From: Rhizophagus irregularis
Lineage: Eukaryota > Glomeromycota > Glomeromycetes > Glomerales > Glomeraceae
Assembly: GCF_026210795.1 (NCBI RefSeq)
Contig: NC_089430.1
Span: 1,240,001 to 1,304,000 of the forward strand
DNA: 64,000 nt
Reading direction: 5' to 3'
Part shown: positions 1-10,804 of the stretch, in pieces
Layout: every line of letters starts with the position of its first letter
How positions within the stretch are numbered: position 1 is the stretch's first letter
Translations under genes and position numbers: made by a program
The notes under the pieces: generated by a model
The model's input: only the letters and a program-made list of their open reading frames with translations
Databases searched by the model: none
Told to the model about the DNA's origin: nothing

Positions 1-1150
1 ATACGGAAAGGATACGTTTTGTATACATTTTATGTATGTTTTTATAGATTCCGTATACAAATTCCATATATTTAATAAGCAATTCATTTTTGAACATTTT
101 TTAAAAAAACTAATGTATACGAAAAAAATTAATCATGCAGAATGTATACGGAATTTTTAAACTTAAGATAATTTTACCTATCATAACACAAGATCACATG
201 ATTGTTTATTGTTTTATTATGATACATTTTTTGTTTTTTATATAAACCCTTACTTGATCTTCTGATCTTCCTTTCTGTCTTTCCTTTCCTTTCTCTTTCT
301 CTTATCTTATTTTTGTTATTTTTTCTAAATTTTTCTTCTTTCTTTGTCACCCCCTTTTAAAAATAATTTTTTTTTTCGTACCTCACTTTAAAAAAAATTT
401 TTTTTCGTCACTCTCCTTTGAAAAAAAATTTTTTTTTGTCGCTCCCTTAAAAAAAATTTTTTTCTTTTATTTCCACTCTTCTTTTTTTTGAAAAAAAATT
501 TCTTCTTTCTATTTCCTTTTCCTTTTTATAAAAAAATTTTTATTTTTCTAACTTTGACGTCCTCCCTTTAAAAAAAAATTTTTTTTTAACTTTCCTAACT
601 TCGTTATTCCTTTTTTTTAAAAAATATTTTTTTTGGTTTATTCTTTATTCCCCTTTCTTCTTTATTTATATTTAATTTCATAGGCCAGCAGATTTTTTTT
701 GTGAGAATATTCAGTTTCTTTTTTTTTTGTAGATCAGTTTGGGAGTCCTTTTCTTTTTGTAGGATGATTCAGGATTTTTTTTTTTTTTAAGTCAGTTCAA
801 ATTTTTTTGTTTTTTTGTATGTTAGGTTCAAATTCTTTTCTTTTTGTAGGTTGTTTCAGTTTTGTTGCTTTAGAGTCTTCTTTTTTTGTAGGTCAGTTTT
901 GGATTTATTTTGTTGTTTTAGTTTCTTTTTTATCAGATGCTTCATAATTCTTTTCATTTATGTAGGTCAGACATTCTGGAGTTCTCTTTCTTTTTTTGTA
1001 GGAATGCTGACCTTTGGTGACTTGGACGATTGCAGATACTATATGAAGGGGGGGTTTTGTTTCCAATTAAGTTAGACGTTCTTATGTTTCTTTTTTTTGT
1101 TCTTTTAGGTTGTTTGATCCAAATGAACCTGGACTTATAGATAATTTAGG
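1..1150. other. T-rich low-complexity tract with repeated T-run/GTAG motif
   Basis: No gene is supported here. From about 340 to 640 runs of A followed by runs of T (A7-9 T7-9) recur, separated by short spacers such as TCGTCACTCTCC. From about 690 to 1120 a degenerate ~50-bp unit recurs about eight times, built of a T-run, then GTAG or TTAG, then often GTCAG or GTTC. The 86-residue open frame at 815-1075 is only a read-through of this T-rich repeat. The motif resembles a 3' splice site followed at once by GT, so part of a spliced non-coding transcript or UTR is possible but not shown. Confidence 0.5.
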
Positions 1151-1437
1151 TTGCAATAGGTGGTTTTAATAAAGAGGGAATTTTCATAATGTATTTGTAC
1201 TTTGTTTATTTTTTATTTTTAATTTAATTTAATAAAGTGAAATTAGATTTATGTAAATACAATTATAGTAAACTGTAATACAAATAGTAAATTCAGTGAC
1301 CAAATCATATAAATTTCGTGATAAAATCAGTGATCAAATCATGTAAATTCCATATAAATCCCGTGCAAATTCCATATCCAAACCATATTTTTGGTGATAT
1401 GGAATTGTGCATTTTTCCGTATCCTATTCAAATTATT

Positions 1438-2790
1438 TTCAATTATACAAAATGATTATCAATTTTACTAATGGCTAGCATTTTCCAATATTTGTATTTA
1501 AATGATATATTAATGTTTTTAATAAAGAAAAAGCAATATATAATAAAACTTATATAATATTCTTTTTAAATAATTTTTTTATTTTTTTTAATAAATTATA
1601 ATAAACTTTTTTTATAAACTTTTTAATTTTTCTTAATGAACATTTTAATTTTTTTTTTTTATCAAATTTTCAATTACAATCAACCCTTGTTATAACAAAC
1701 CCTAGATTCTAGACCTCAACTTCGCTATAAGGCTATAGTGAAGATTTTAAGAGATTTAATTAGTTAATTTATTATAACAAGGGAAATTTATTATAGTTGT
1801 CTGAAAAATTCACTATATCAAGGGTTGACTGTATACAAAATAATTATCAATTTTACTAATAGCTAGCATTTTCCAATATCTGTATTTAAACGATATATTA
1901 ATGTTTTTAATGAAAAGAAAGCAATATATAATAAAACTTATATAATATTCTTTTTAAATAATTATTATATTTTTTTAATAAATTATAATAAACTTTTTTT
2001 ATAAACTTTTTAATTTTTCTTAATAAACATTTTTAATAAGCTTTTTAATTTTTTTAATAAACATTTTAATTTTTTTTTTTTAACAAATTTTTAATTATAC
2101 AAAATAATTATTAATTTTACTAATGGCTTAATATTTGTATTTAAGTAATATATTAAATATGTTTTTAATAAAAAGAAAACAATATATACAATATATAATG
2201 AACTTATTTAATATTCTTTTTAATAAATTTTTTTATAATTTTTATATTTTTATCTTTTAATTTTTCTTAAAAAACTTTTTAGCTTTTTTCTTAATAAACT
2301 TTTTAATTTTTTTTTGTTTTTTTTGTCAAATTATTTTCAATTATACAAAATGATTATCAATTTTACTAATGGCTAGCATTTTCCAATATCTGTATTTAAG
2401 CGATATATTAATATTTTTAATAAAGAAAAAGCAATATATGATAAAACTTATATAATATTCTTTTTAATAAATTTTTAATAATTTTTATATTTTTTTTAAT
2501 AAACTTTTTTTATAAACTTTTTAATTTTTCTTAATAAACATTTTAATTTTTTTTAATAAGCTTTTTAATTTTTTTTAATTTTTTTTGTTAATTTTTTTTA
2601 TCAAATTTTCAATTATACAAAATAATTATTACTGATTTTATTAATAACTCAATATTTGTATTTAAGTAATATATTAAACATATTTTTAATGAAAAGAAAA
2701 CAATATATAATAAACTTATTTAATATTCTTTTTAATAAAATTTTTTAATAAATATTCTTTTTAATAAATATTCTTTTCTTTTTAATAAAT
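1438..2790. repeat. Five degenerate copies of an AT-rich ~250-450 bp repeat
   Basis: The segment starting CAATTATACAAAATGATTAT and running through TTTTACTAATGGCTAGCATT recurs near 1438, 1832, 2085, 2336 and 2612, each time followed by the same series of T-rich and TTTTAATAAA blocks. Copies differ by substitutions and length changes. The array behaves as tandem or serial segmental duplication. No coding sequence is visible, and the parent element is unknown. Confidence 0.7.
1677..1831. mobile_element. pogo/Tigger-type MITE inserted in the AT-rich repeat
   Basis: A 155-bp non-coding element. Its ends are inverted: the left starts CAATCAACCCTTGTTATA, and the right read backwards starts CAGTCAACCCTTGATATA. 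It is flanked by TA on each side. Removing it with one TA restores CAATTATACAAAA, the sequence seen uninterrupted in the neighbouring repeat copies, so the empty site is preserved in the same window. TA target duplication and CAGTCAACCCTTG-like ends are typical of pogo/Tigger derivatives of the Tc1/mariner superfamily. Confidence 0.8.
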
Positions 2791-3083
2791 TGTTTTAATA
2801 AATATTCTTTTTTTTATAAATTAAAATTAATATAAATTTGAAAATCATAAAATAAGCATATCTTAATCTGTTTTATAAGTTTACTTAAAGAAAAAAAATA
2901 GTTTTTAAATACTATTTTTAACTTTATATTTAAACAAAGATTTTGCTAATTATATCCAAAAATAGAAAAACAAAAAATAAAAATTTAAATAAATTGAAAA
3001 TGGCATTTAAAACCTCATTTTGTATTTTAAGTAAACTTATAGAGCAGATACTGAGCAGATTAAAATAGTACATTTAATATATA

Positions 3084-4405
3084 CACTACTTGGAAAAAAG
3101 TAGGCGGACACCATATTTATTAATTACTCAAAAACGTACATAATAAGTGGGGTCAAAATTTTAAATTTTATTAGTTAAACCATATACAAAACTAATATTT
3201 AGTTGGCCATCCATTATTCTTAATACACGCCTCAACCCTGCGTGGCATACTTTCAATTAAATTAATTAACGTATTATTAGGAATTTGATTCCATTCTTCA
3301 TGTAAAGCACACTCCAATTCTCTCACATTTTTTGCAGGATTGGGACGTTTTCTAATGCGCCTTTCCAGCTCTGACCATAGGTGCTCGATAGGATTTAAGT
3401 CAGGTGACTGACTCGGCCAATTTTCTAAAATTTTAACCTTTTTTGTTTCTATCCATTTTTTAACATTTTTAGCGGTGTGGACAGGGGCGTTATCATCTTG
3501 GAATAAATAACCTCGTCCATTATAATTATTATTAATAAATGGAAGTAAATGTGATTCGAGTATTTGTATATAGTCACGATGGTTCATTTTACCATTAATT
3601 TTTATTAGCGGCCCTAACCCCTTTCCTGAGAAACAACCCCACATCATTACACCTCCACCACCATGTTTTATTGAAGGAACCATGTTTTTAACATTAAACC
3701 TTGTTCCGGGGGTTCTCCAAACACGACCTGGACCATCATTTTTAAATATAGTAAAGCGGCTTTCATCGCTCCAAATAACTGACTTCCATTTTCTAACAGA
3801 CCAGTCTTTCCTTTCAATACACCAGTTTAAACGATTTTCTCTTTGTTTATCATTAAGAAGAGGTTTGAATGCTGGAATACGTGAAAAAATATTAAGTTCA
3901 TGCAAATTTTTCCTTATAGTCTTGGTAGTAACTTGTAGTCCAGTTTTCTCTTGAAAATTATTTTTTATTTGTTCAGCTGATTGACGATTATTTGTTTTGA
4001 CAATTTTTTTTAATGTTTTTTGGTGTTGGCAATTTAAAAGTTTAGGACGACCACTTCGTGGCTGAGTTTCAAGACTTTTTCCTTCACAAAAGATTTGAAT
4101 AGTTCGGTAAACTGCTGTTCTAGAAAAGCCAAGCATTTTAATAATTTTTTGTCTGGTGGCGCCACCTTTAAATAGACCAATAATCTGGTTGCGTTCAGCT
4201 TCCGTTAAATCATACATGGTGCGAAGTAGTACAAAATCCTAATTTGTCGATCACATTTGATGGTTGTCTATAAATGAAATAACAATTACGTCATTGTTTA
4301 TTTATACCATAAACTATCACGTGATAAAATTTCAGCCCAAATTATTATGTACATCTTGGAGTAATTAATAAAATATGACGTCCGCCTACTTTTTTCCAAG
4401 TAGTG
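3084..4405 (-). mobile_element. Complete Tc1-family transposon
   Basis: A 1,322-bp element bounded by perfect 26-bp terminal inverted repeats: 3084-3109 (begins CACTACTTGGAAAAAAGT) and its exact complement at 4380-4405. TA target duplications lie at 3082-3083 and 4406-4407. It holds one uninterrupted transposase gene on the minus strand. Identical ends plus an intact reading frame suggest recent insertion and possible autonomy. Confidence 0.95.
3192..4217 (-). CDS. Tc1-family transposase, intact
   Basis: A single-exon 341-residue protein, the normal length for Tc1 transposases, which cut and paste their own element at TA sites. An N-terminal paired-like helix-turn-helix covers about residues 10-110 (RQKIIKMLGFSRTAVYRTI is the first recognition region). 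The DDE catalytic domain follows: first Asp in VIWSDESRFTIF, second in FQDDNAPVHTAKN, and Glu in SPDLNPIEHLWSELERRIR. I count 35 residues between the second Asp and the Glu. The GGGGVMMWGCFS motif typical of the family is present. The gene occupies most of the element between its inverted repeats, and the ATG lies about 160 bp inside the right end. No stop or frameshift is seen. Confidence 0.96.
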   Translation of the reverse strand: MYDLTEAERNQIIGLFKGGATRQKIIKMLGFSRTAVYRTIQIFCEGKSLETQPRSGRPKLLNCQHQKTLKKIVKTNNRQSAEQIKNNFQEKTGLQVTTKTIRKNLHELNIFSRIPAFKPLLNDKQRENRLNWCIERKDWSVRKWKSVIWSDESRFTIFKNDGPGRVWRTPGTRFNVKNMVPSIKHGGGGVMMWGCFSGKGLGPLIKINGKMNHRDYIQILESHLLPFINNNYNGRGYLFQDDNAPVHTAKNVKKWIETKKVKILENWPSQSPDLNPIEHLWSELERRIRKRPNPAKNVRELECALHEEWNQIPNNTLINLIESMPRRVEACIKNNGWPTKY

Positions 4406-4407
4406 TA

Positions 4408-5106
4408 TGTTTAAGAGATTGTATTATTTTATATATATGGTGAAAATTTTATTTAGAAAAAAATTTTTTTTTGAAATTATATAATTTACTTCTACTTTAG
4501 ACATTCTTCAAAAAGGAAAGTGTAATGCATTATATATGTAATGAATAAATTTACTTATAATAAAATAATATAAAAAGAATATTAAAGGCAAATATTGGAG
4601 AGACTTATTGGAAAAAATATAAAAAATTTATTAAAAAAATAAATTTTATTAATTTGCATTTTAGGTAAAATTATCTAAAATAAAATTTAGCAGTTAAACA
4701 ATTGTTAAAATTTAGCCTACAACATTACCACTAGCTAATAATAAATAATAACAGATTAATTATTGAAAATAAAAAATAGAAAGTATAATGTCTGTAATAA
4801 ATAGCTTTTTTAGTATTATTACAAAATTTTTCTTATATAATTATAGCAAAAATTTATCTCCTTATATAATAAATACTTTAAATACTCTTCACATTTCCAT
4901 TTTTATAAGTATTCTAAAAACAGAATTTTTTCAGTAATTAAAATCTATTTATTATGATCTTATTTATCATATGGTTCATAATGCTAGCCAAAAAATCATG
5001 AAAAAAAAAATTTTGTAGTAATACTACTAATAAATTAAATAAAAATTAAAGAATATAAAAGAATATTAAAAAGAATATTAAAAAAATTATCACACTATAA
5101 TTAAGC
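4408..5106. other. AT-rich intergenic stretch
   Basis: I see no gene, RNA or clear repeat structure between the Tc1 element and the next MITE. The sequence is almost entirely A and T with short homopolymer runs. Confidence 0.6.
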
Positions 5107-5474
5107 TATAATGCTGGCCGGAATTAAGTGATCTCCATATAAATTTCCTTTTTTGGAGTATTTGTGAAACCAAATTTCCAATTTTTTGCGAGAAGTAAAA
5201 TTTCCTTTTTTGGAAATTTGTGTAACGTTACATTAATAATTTTCTTAAATCCGCCCAGAATTACTCCAATTTTTGGTAGAAATTAAATATTTCCTTTTTT
5301 GAAAAATTGATCACAAGTAACTGTAAAATTAATAAAATCAATTATAATTCCGGCCAGAATTACAATCACATGATTTTGGAATTCGGGTAAATAGTTTAGC
5401 CACCAGATTTGTTAAAAAAATATTTTTAAACAAAATTTCTGTATAAGGAGATTATAATTCTGGCTGGCACTATA
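5107..5474. mobile_element. Foldback MITE with TATAATGCTGGCC ends
   Basis: The left end (TATAATGCTGGCCGGAATTA, then TGATCTCC and TATAAATTT) is matched in inverse orientation by the right end (ATTATAATTCTGGCTGGCAC, preceded by GGAGAT). The interior is non-coding and repeats TCCTTTTTTGGAAATTTG and GTAACGTTAC modules. Similar half-ends (AATTCTGGCC, CCGGCTGGAATTA) occur near 4980, 5350, 30650 and 58590, so this is a dispersed family. Exact limits and target duplication are uncertain. Confidence 0.55.
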
Positions 5475-5483
5475 AATTAAATA

Positions 5484-5697
5484 TTGTGCGACGTAGATCC
5501 CTTACATAAAAGGAAAATTTCCTTAAAAGGCGATTTTCAAATTCAAAATTTTGAAATTTCGAAATTTCAAAAATCTTAAAAAAAAATTCCTTTTATGGTA
5601 ATTTTTTTTTGAAATTTCGAAATTTTGAAATTTTGAACTTTTAAAATCGCCTTATAAGGAAATTTTCCTTTTATAGGATAGATCTACGTTACACAAA
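5484..5697. mobile_element. Near-perfect 214-bp palindromic MITE
   Basis: The left arm TGTGCGACGTAGATC...AAAAGGAAAATTTCCTTAAAAGG and the right arm read backwards (TGTGTAACGTAGATC...AAAAGGAAAATTTCCTTATAAGG) agree over about 50 bp, and the AAATTTCGAAATTT-rich centre is itself symmetric. It would fold into one long hairpin. There is no coding capacity. It abuts the preceding MITE, and related GTAACGTTAC and AAGGAGATTTTCC pieces continue to about 5840. Confidence 0.7.
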
Positions 5698-6089
5698 ACG
5701 TCCAAAAAGGAAATTTGGTAACACCAACTTCCTTATTTAGACATTTGTGTAACGTTACATTGCCATAAAAGGAGATTTTCCTTATAAGGAGAATCTCCTT
5801 ATAAGGAGATTTTAAAATTCAAAAATTCGAAAAATCAATTTTTCGAAATTTTGGCACTTTTCATCCAAACGGTACACCGTAAAAATCACCATTTTTGCCA
5901 AATTTTAGTGATCTTCAGTGGTGGATTTTTCGGCAACTACCAGTCCAACCTTTCTGATTTTTTAAACATAAGCTATTTTTTAGTCAAAGAATTGTTTTCT
6001 GGCATTCATTTGGCCGTAACTGCTCTAGTTAAAAAGTTAAGAATTTTGCCATTTTTAAAATTAAAAATTTCTGCCAATTTTTACTAATA

Positions 6090-6227
6090 ATTAAGCTAAA
6101 AAAACCCTTTTAAAAAGTGTCTCATGTCTTGAACTTTTAAAATAGATATAAATTTATTATTGGGCCTCCCGAATTTTTTATGATTTTTTAATTTTTAGGG
6201 TGGTCGGATACTTTTTGTAGGGGAGTG
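6090..6227. mobile_element. Possible solo end of a Tc1/mariner relic
   Basis: The segment ends GGGTGGTCGGATACTTTT...GGGGAGTG followed by TA, which resembles a Tc1-type terminus read outwards. Right after the TA the sequence becomes CATGTATAAAC, which in the copy at 28688 is preceded by TATA. This fits insertion into a TA of the foldback repeat. No matching opposite end is visible, so the rest is deleted or decayed. Confidence 0.35.
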
Positions 6228-6951
6228 TACATGTATAAACAAAATTTTCCAATAGATCGCTATAGAAATAACAAAATCAGAATTTTTTTAAAAGTTTTTT
6301 TATTTTCTAATGATAACAGTCGATATAATATAAGACAGATATTGCATAAATAAAATTTTTTGATTTATTTTTTAATAATATTAATAGATCACTATAGATC
6401 TTTTTTTAAATTTTTTTTTCTAATGATTGTATAATATATAAGACAAATATTGTATCATAAATAAAATTTTCCAATTTTTTTTTAATGCCAATAGATATAA
6501 CAAAATCTTATAGAAATTTTTTTTACCTTTTTTTAATAATAAAAATAATGTACTGTATATTAGAAACTAATAATTTATATCTCATTGGCCTCATCTTGCT
6601 TAAGGGTGATAATATCATAAAAATTGAATTCTTATTGGCTGAGATATTTCAATTTGAAGTTTTAACGACAAATGTGATGTATCACGTGACCGATAATATG
6701 TAACAACCGGTGTAGAAATTCAATGATCATCCAGGGTAAAATTTGCATCCAGGGTAAATGTTCAAAAATCCCGGGTGATCACCCTGGATGCATCCAGGGT
6801 AGCTACCCGGGATCAATCCAGGGTGACCACCCGGGATGTATCCAGGGTCATCCTGGATTTTTGAATAGTACGGCGTTTGATGATCCAGGGTAAATCCTGG
6901 ATACATCCCGGGTAGCTACCCTGGATTTTTGATCAGTACGGCGCGTCATAG
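6228..6951 (+). repeat. Truncated copy of the ATCCxGGGT foldback element
   Basis: These 724 bp match 28688-29429 nearly base for base, including the AT-rich CGCTATAGA blocks and the GC-rich end. The end carries repeated ATCCAGGGT/ACCCGGGAT half-sites, many arranged as palindromes around GATC or AGCT. It terminates in GTACGGCGCGTCATAG like the full element. One module of about 17 bp is missing relative to the other copy. Only one end of the element is present here, and the 5' side is cut off by the preceding relic. The 72-residue open frame inside (6485-6703) is not credible. Confidence 0.85.
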
Positions 6952-7890
6952 TCTATCATGATATGTCTGCGCACTATGGAAAAAAAAATCGATCACATGA
7001 ATTTCTCTGTCCGCCACGTGATCATCACCCACGGTGACTACAATCACCAGTTCCTTTGAGAAGGTCTGACATATGTAGAGAAAAGTTGAGACTTTTAAGT
7101 TTGTATCAAAGATCATATTTCGAGAGTTTAGCTGAAGTAGAATCGTACGGATTCATGTTCATCCATTATTATTACTTAGCTTCCCAACCGATATAATCTC
7201 CGTCTTTAATAGGATGTAATCATGTAATGGGCGTAAGCGATGATTATTGACGAATATGTTGAATAAATAGGATTAATATATAGGTATGTTTACCCACTTT
7301 CTGATATTGCGATCTACGATGTGTAAATTATTCTACAAATTGAAGCCAATGAGTAAAGAATTGTGTTTAATAACATCCATTTTTTTGCTAAACGATCTGC
7401 GATGATATAATTTTCAGAGTGTAATGATCATTAATTTGATGTTGAATAAGCTTCCAGACGAGGAAATTGTTGTATCTTAACGCTTTAATGTTAACCCAAA
7501 CGTGACAGCAGATTCAATAATATTATATGCATATTTTCCTAATTTTGCGTTTTTATTACATTTTGTGCCATTTTTTAATAAATTAATGTTAATAAAATAC
7601 TGTATTTTGATCTATTATAAATTGATTTTCATTTATTTATATGAGAAAGATAAATTACATAAATAGTGTTATACATAAACTATATAATCGCTAAATATAA
7701 ATAACTATTATCTTAATCGTTTGTTAACATCATATAAAATTTAATTACCAACAAAACTTCAGTTATTGTAATTCAATTTATGATTTCTCATTCTAAACAT
7801 TCGCTATTATTAGAATTTGAAGATTCTTCTATAAAAGATAAAAGTAATTTGTAAGTAGTTTGAAATAATAAACAAATAAAAAATATTTCA
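6952..7890. other. Intergenic stretch without recognised gene
   Basis: More balanced base composition at 6960-7250 than elsewhere, but no open frame or RNA fold that I recognise. The phrase GCACTATGG...TTTCTCTGTCC at 6970-7012 resembles 55170-55235, pointing to a shared old repeat. From 7250 on it is plain AT-rich sequence. Confidence 0.5.
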
Positions 7891-8106
7891 TTAAATACCT
7901 AAATATATCATATCTGATATATTATCACAATTTTCATAATAATTATCAGAATTTTTTGGTTCAGGAAGATTATTAAAATTAAAAGGTCTACTCGTATATA
8001 TAGCTCCAGGATGCTCCTTATTTGTTAAGGGTAAATTATTAGTAGTTGAAAAATTATAACTAATTTCTATTTCTTTAATTTGTTTAATTAATTCCGTTTT
8101 AATTAA
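7891..8106 (-). pseudogene. Kinase C-terminal tail stranded behind a premature stop
   Basis: Directly after the TAA at 8107-8109 the same frame stays open for 71 codons and then ends at TAA 7891-7893. The encoded stretch includes YTSRPFNFNNLPEPKNSDNY. The second kinase gene of this window has a matching tail (KLHNFENFPEPRNATE), which shows that such tails are normally translated. The tail is therefore best read as coding sequence cut off by a nonsense change in its own gene. Stop-codon readthrough or a base-calling error are alternatives. Confidence 0.75.
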
Positions 8107-9381
8107 TTATGGTCGATCATTTCTATAATTAGCAAAATCTGTTGTCCATTCGTGAAAAGTTCTTGAAAGATCCTTTGCACTTGGTCGATTTGATGGATTT
8201 ACATCTAGACATCTTTTAATTAAATGCACAATTAATTGTGGTACCTTAATATTAAAATTGGGTCTTAGCCCTTCACAGATGTCTATTGCCAAATGTTCAT
8301 CATGATTAATATTTGGATATGGAGGTGTTTCTGAAATTATTTCATACATAATTATGCCAAAACTATAAATCTTTCCTCCTATAATTTCAGGAGCCATATA
8401 AGGTAAAACACCATAAACCTTATTTTCTAATTCCTCATAATTTACCGGTTTACACAATCCCATATCAGTTATACCAATTCCTCTAACAAAACATACTATA
8501 TTCCCAGTATGTAAATCTCGATGAATTAATCCTTTTTCATGAATTCTTTTAATTCCGCTTGCAATATGCATTAATTTACTACATCTTTTTTTCAACTCAC
8601 TAAGTTTAATAAAATTTGGTTTATGCTTTATATTCCTTCTATCCAATGAACTTCTTAAACTTCCATTTTCGGCATATTTCATAACCATTACATAATTATT
8701 TGTACTTGGATCTTGGCTTATCCCATAACATCTGACAATTTCATTCGTTGTATTTCTATCAATTATTTTTACATGTGATGTGATCTATATTAATAAATAA
8801 ATTAATTAGCAAATTAAAACATTTATAGATAAAATTTTAATAATAAATCAAATATATACTTCATCGATAAATTCTGATTTAAGTTTTTGTGATTTTTCTA
8901 AAACTTTTAGAGCCACACATTTATTTGCATTATTTCTTTGCCATCGATGTTTAATTACATTCCAATGTGATATATAGCCATCCTTCCAGCATGCCTTATA
9001 TATTTTTCCAAACCCGCCTTTTGTAATATATTTAACTCCATCATGAAACCTATCATAGGGTATCCACTCTAATAATTGATATTTATTTTTTGCTGATAGT
9101 TGATTGTTTTGAATAAATTTATCAACGTCATCATTATTACTAGCCCAATTACTAAAATTTTGTCGAAATCTATCTGAATTACAAGGCTGACACCAATTCT
9201 GTCCAGTATTTATTTGTTTGCATTTTATGCATATACCAAATTTTCGTGTTCTTAAATTTAAATCACAAGTCTGACACAAGATTGTCGGACCCAAATGTGA
9301 CTTACACAAGAGCGTATTCATTTGTCTACATTCCATACACCTTCCATATTCTTCTTGTTCTTCCACGCTTGATTGATACAT
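8107..9381 (-). CDS. Cys-rich TKL-like protein kinase, probably decaying
   Basis: Two exons, 8860-9381 and 8107-8784, joined in phase 0 over a 75-bp GT-AG intron (8785-8859), give 399 residues. The N-terminus carries CxxC pairs (CMEC, CQTC, CIKC, CQPC; residues 15-67) that may bind zinc. The kinase domain follows: glycine loop KGGFGKIYKA (121-130), lysine in VALKV (159), catalytic loop HRDLHTGN (Asp264), DMG in place of DFG (Asp281), APE (305-307). Two things are odd. Seven residues are missing between APEIIGGK and IYSFG, removing the conserved subdomain IX Asp that the kinase at 51133 keeps (KSDIYS). The frame also ends early, before a still-recognisable C-terminal tail. It belongs to the expanded signalling-kinase family of Glomeromycotina; catalytic activity is doubtful. 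Confidence 0.88.
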
Positions 9382-9787
9382 AGTACGAATATCAATTATT
9401 ACAGTATGGTTCGGAGAAGAATGTTCTTTTATTCTTTTAAAAAAAATATTAAGATCGGCATGATTGACAAATGAGAATGTACGATGTTTGCAAAGAATAG
9501 ATCATTATCAACCGAAAACAATATGCTAACTTTTATGGAAGGTATGAGAAGTATGAGAAAACTGAAATGATCATTTATTAATGCAATTAATTCTATTTTT
9601 AATTATTATCGGCCGAAACGGGAAAACCTTTTTATGGAAAGAATGACCTTTGTCGCATCAATTTACCATTATTTACACCACTAAAAGATTTGTTGGCTGC
9701 CGATCGTATTTAAATAGAAAAGCTTAAATCAAAGTTAATATAAGTGTATTATATAATTACAAATAAATACTAAATATGGGAGCATCT

Positions 9788-9826
9788 TATGTTAACGTTA
9801 ACGTTAACGTAAACGTAATGTTAACC
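9788..9826. repeat. GTTAAC/ACGT short tandem repeat
   Basis: Several head-to-tail copies of GTTAAC, grading into GTAAACGTAATGTTAAC. It is self-complementary, so it can form small hairpins. No function can be assigned. Confidence 0.6.
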
Positions 9827-10610
9827 TGTCATTCCATTTCAAAACGATGACGTAACGGCGTAATGCGCCACCCAGTCACCCACCCCCTAAGAAATTATGG
9901 ATATGAAAATTAAACAATAATAAATAATGATTTTTCATCAGAACATATCAGCTGATCAGAAAAGCCTCCCATAATTTTATATGTAATGACAATAAGTAAC
10001 CCATCAGTTATATACACAGGTCAAATGAAGAAAAATCGGATTTTGGCGATTTTTAATAAAGTGTGCCGATATTAGTATAAACACGCCTATCATAAAATAT
10101 CTATGGATGATATTAATATATGTATGTCGATACATGTATAAACATGCCGATATATTGAACATGCCGATTTACATATCTTTATAAAAATAGTTTATGCCGA
10201 TTCTAGTATAGCGTGTACCAAATTTAGCCGATATTCATCAAAGCAAATTTTAACATAGTTGCTATTTTGATATACGAAGTACGATATAAATAATTTAATA
10301 ATTGATTATGATAATTAGAAATTAGGGTTATTTATTTTCATTTATTATATTTATTATTATAAATTTATTATATATGGCATAAATTTAATATAAAAAATAT
10401 ACATTATCTTTACTATACATAAAAAATAATAACTAGTGGTAAGACTTCGAGGTAGTCATTTACACTGGTGATGCTAACCATAATATGCATACTTTGATTG
10501 AACCTACCAAGCGAGAGGTCACACCTTCTATATAATCAGAAGTATGATATTCCTCCGTAGCAGGTCCTATTGACCCCTTCTCCTCGGACTGGTGCTATTC
10601 ACCACCTGTT

Positions 10611-10804
10611 AGACTTCATCGAAATATCATGTGCTTCTTCTATAAATTTTGCTTCTCTAAACGCAACCCCTATTTACCTATAAAATAAAGTGTAAAGGCA
10701 AAGTAAGAGACTTCATCGGAATATCATGTGCTTCTTCTATAAATTTTGCTTCTCTAAACGCAACCCCTATTTACCTATAAAATAAAGTGTAAAGGCAAAG
10801 TAAA
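10611..10804. repeat. 97-bp tandem duplication
   Basis: AGACTTCATCGAAATATCAT... (10611-10707) is followed at once by a second copy (10708-10804) with two base differences, and AGA follows the second copy too. There is no open frame across it. The near-identity implies a recent duplication. The flanking sequence 10440-10610 has unusually even base composition for this window. Confidence 0.9.

Noticed and set aside
815-1075. 86-codon open frame, plus strand
   Set aside because: Phe/Cys/Leu-rich read-through of the T-rich repeat; no protein-like complexity.
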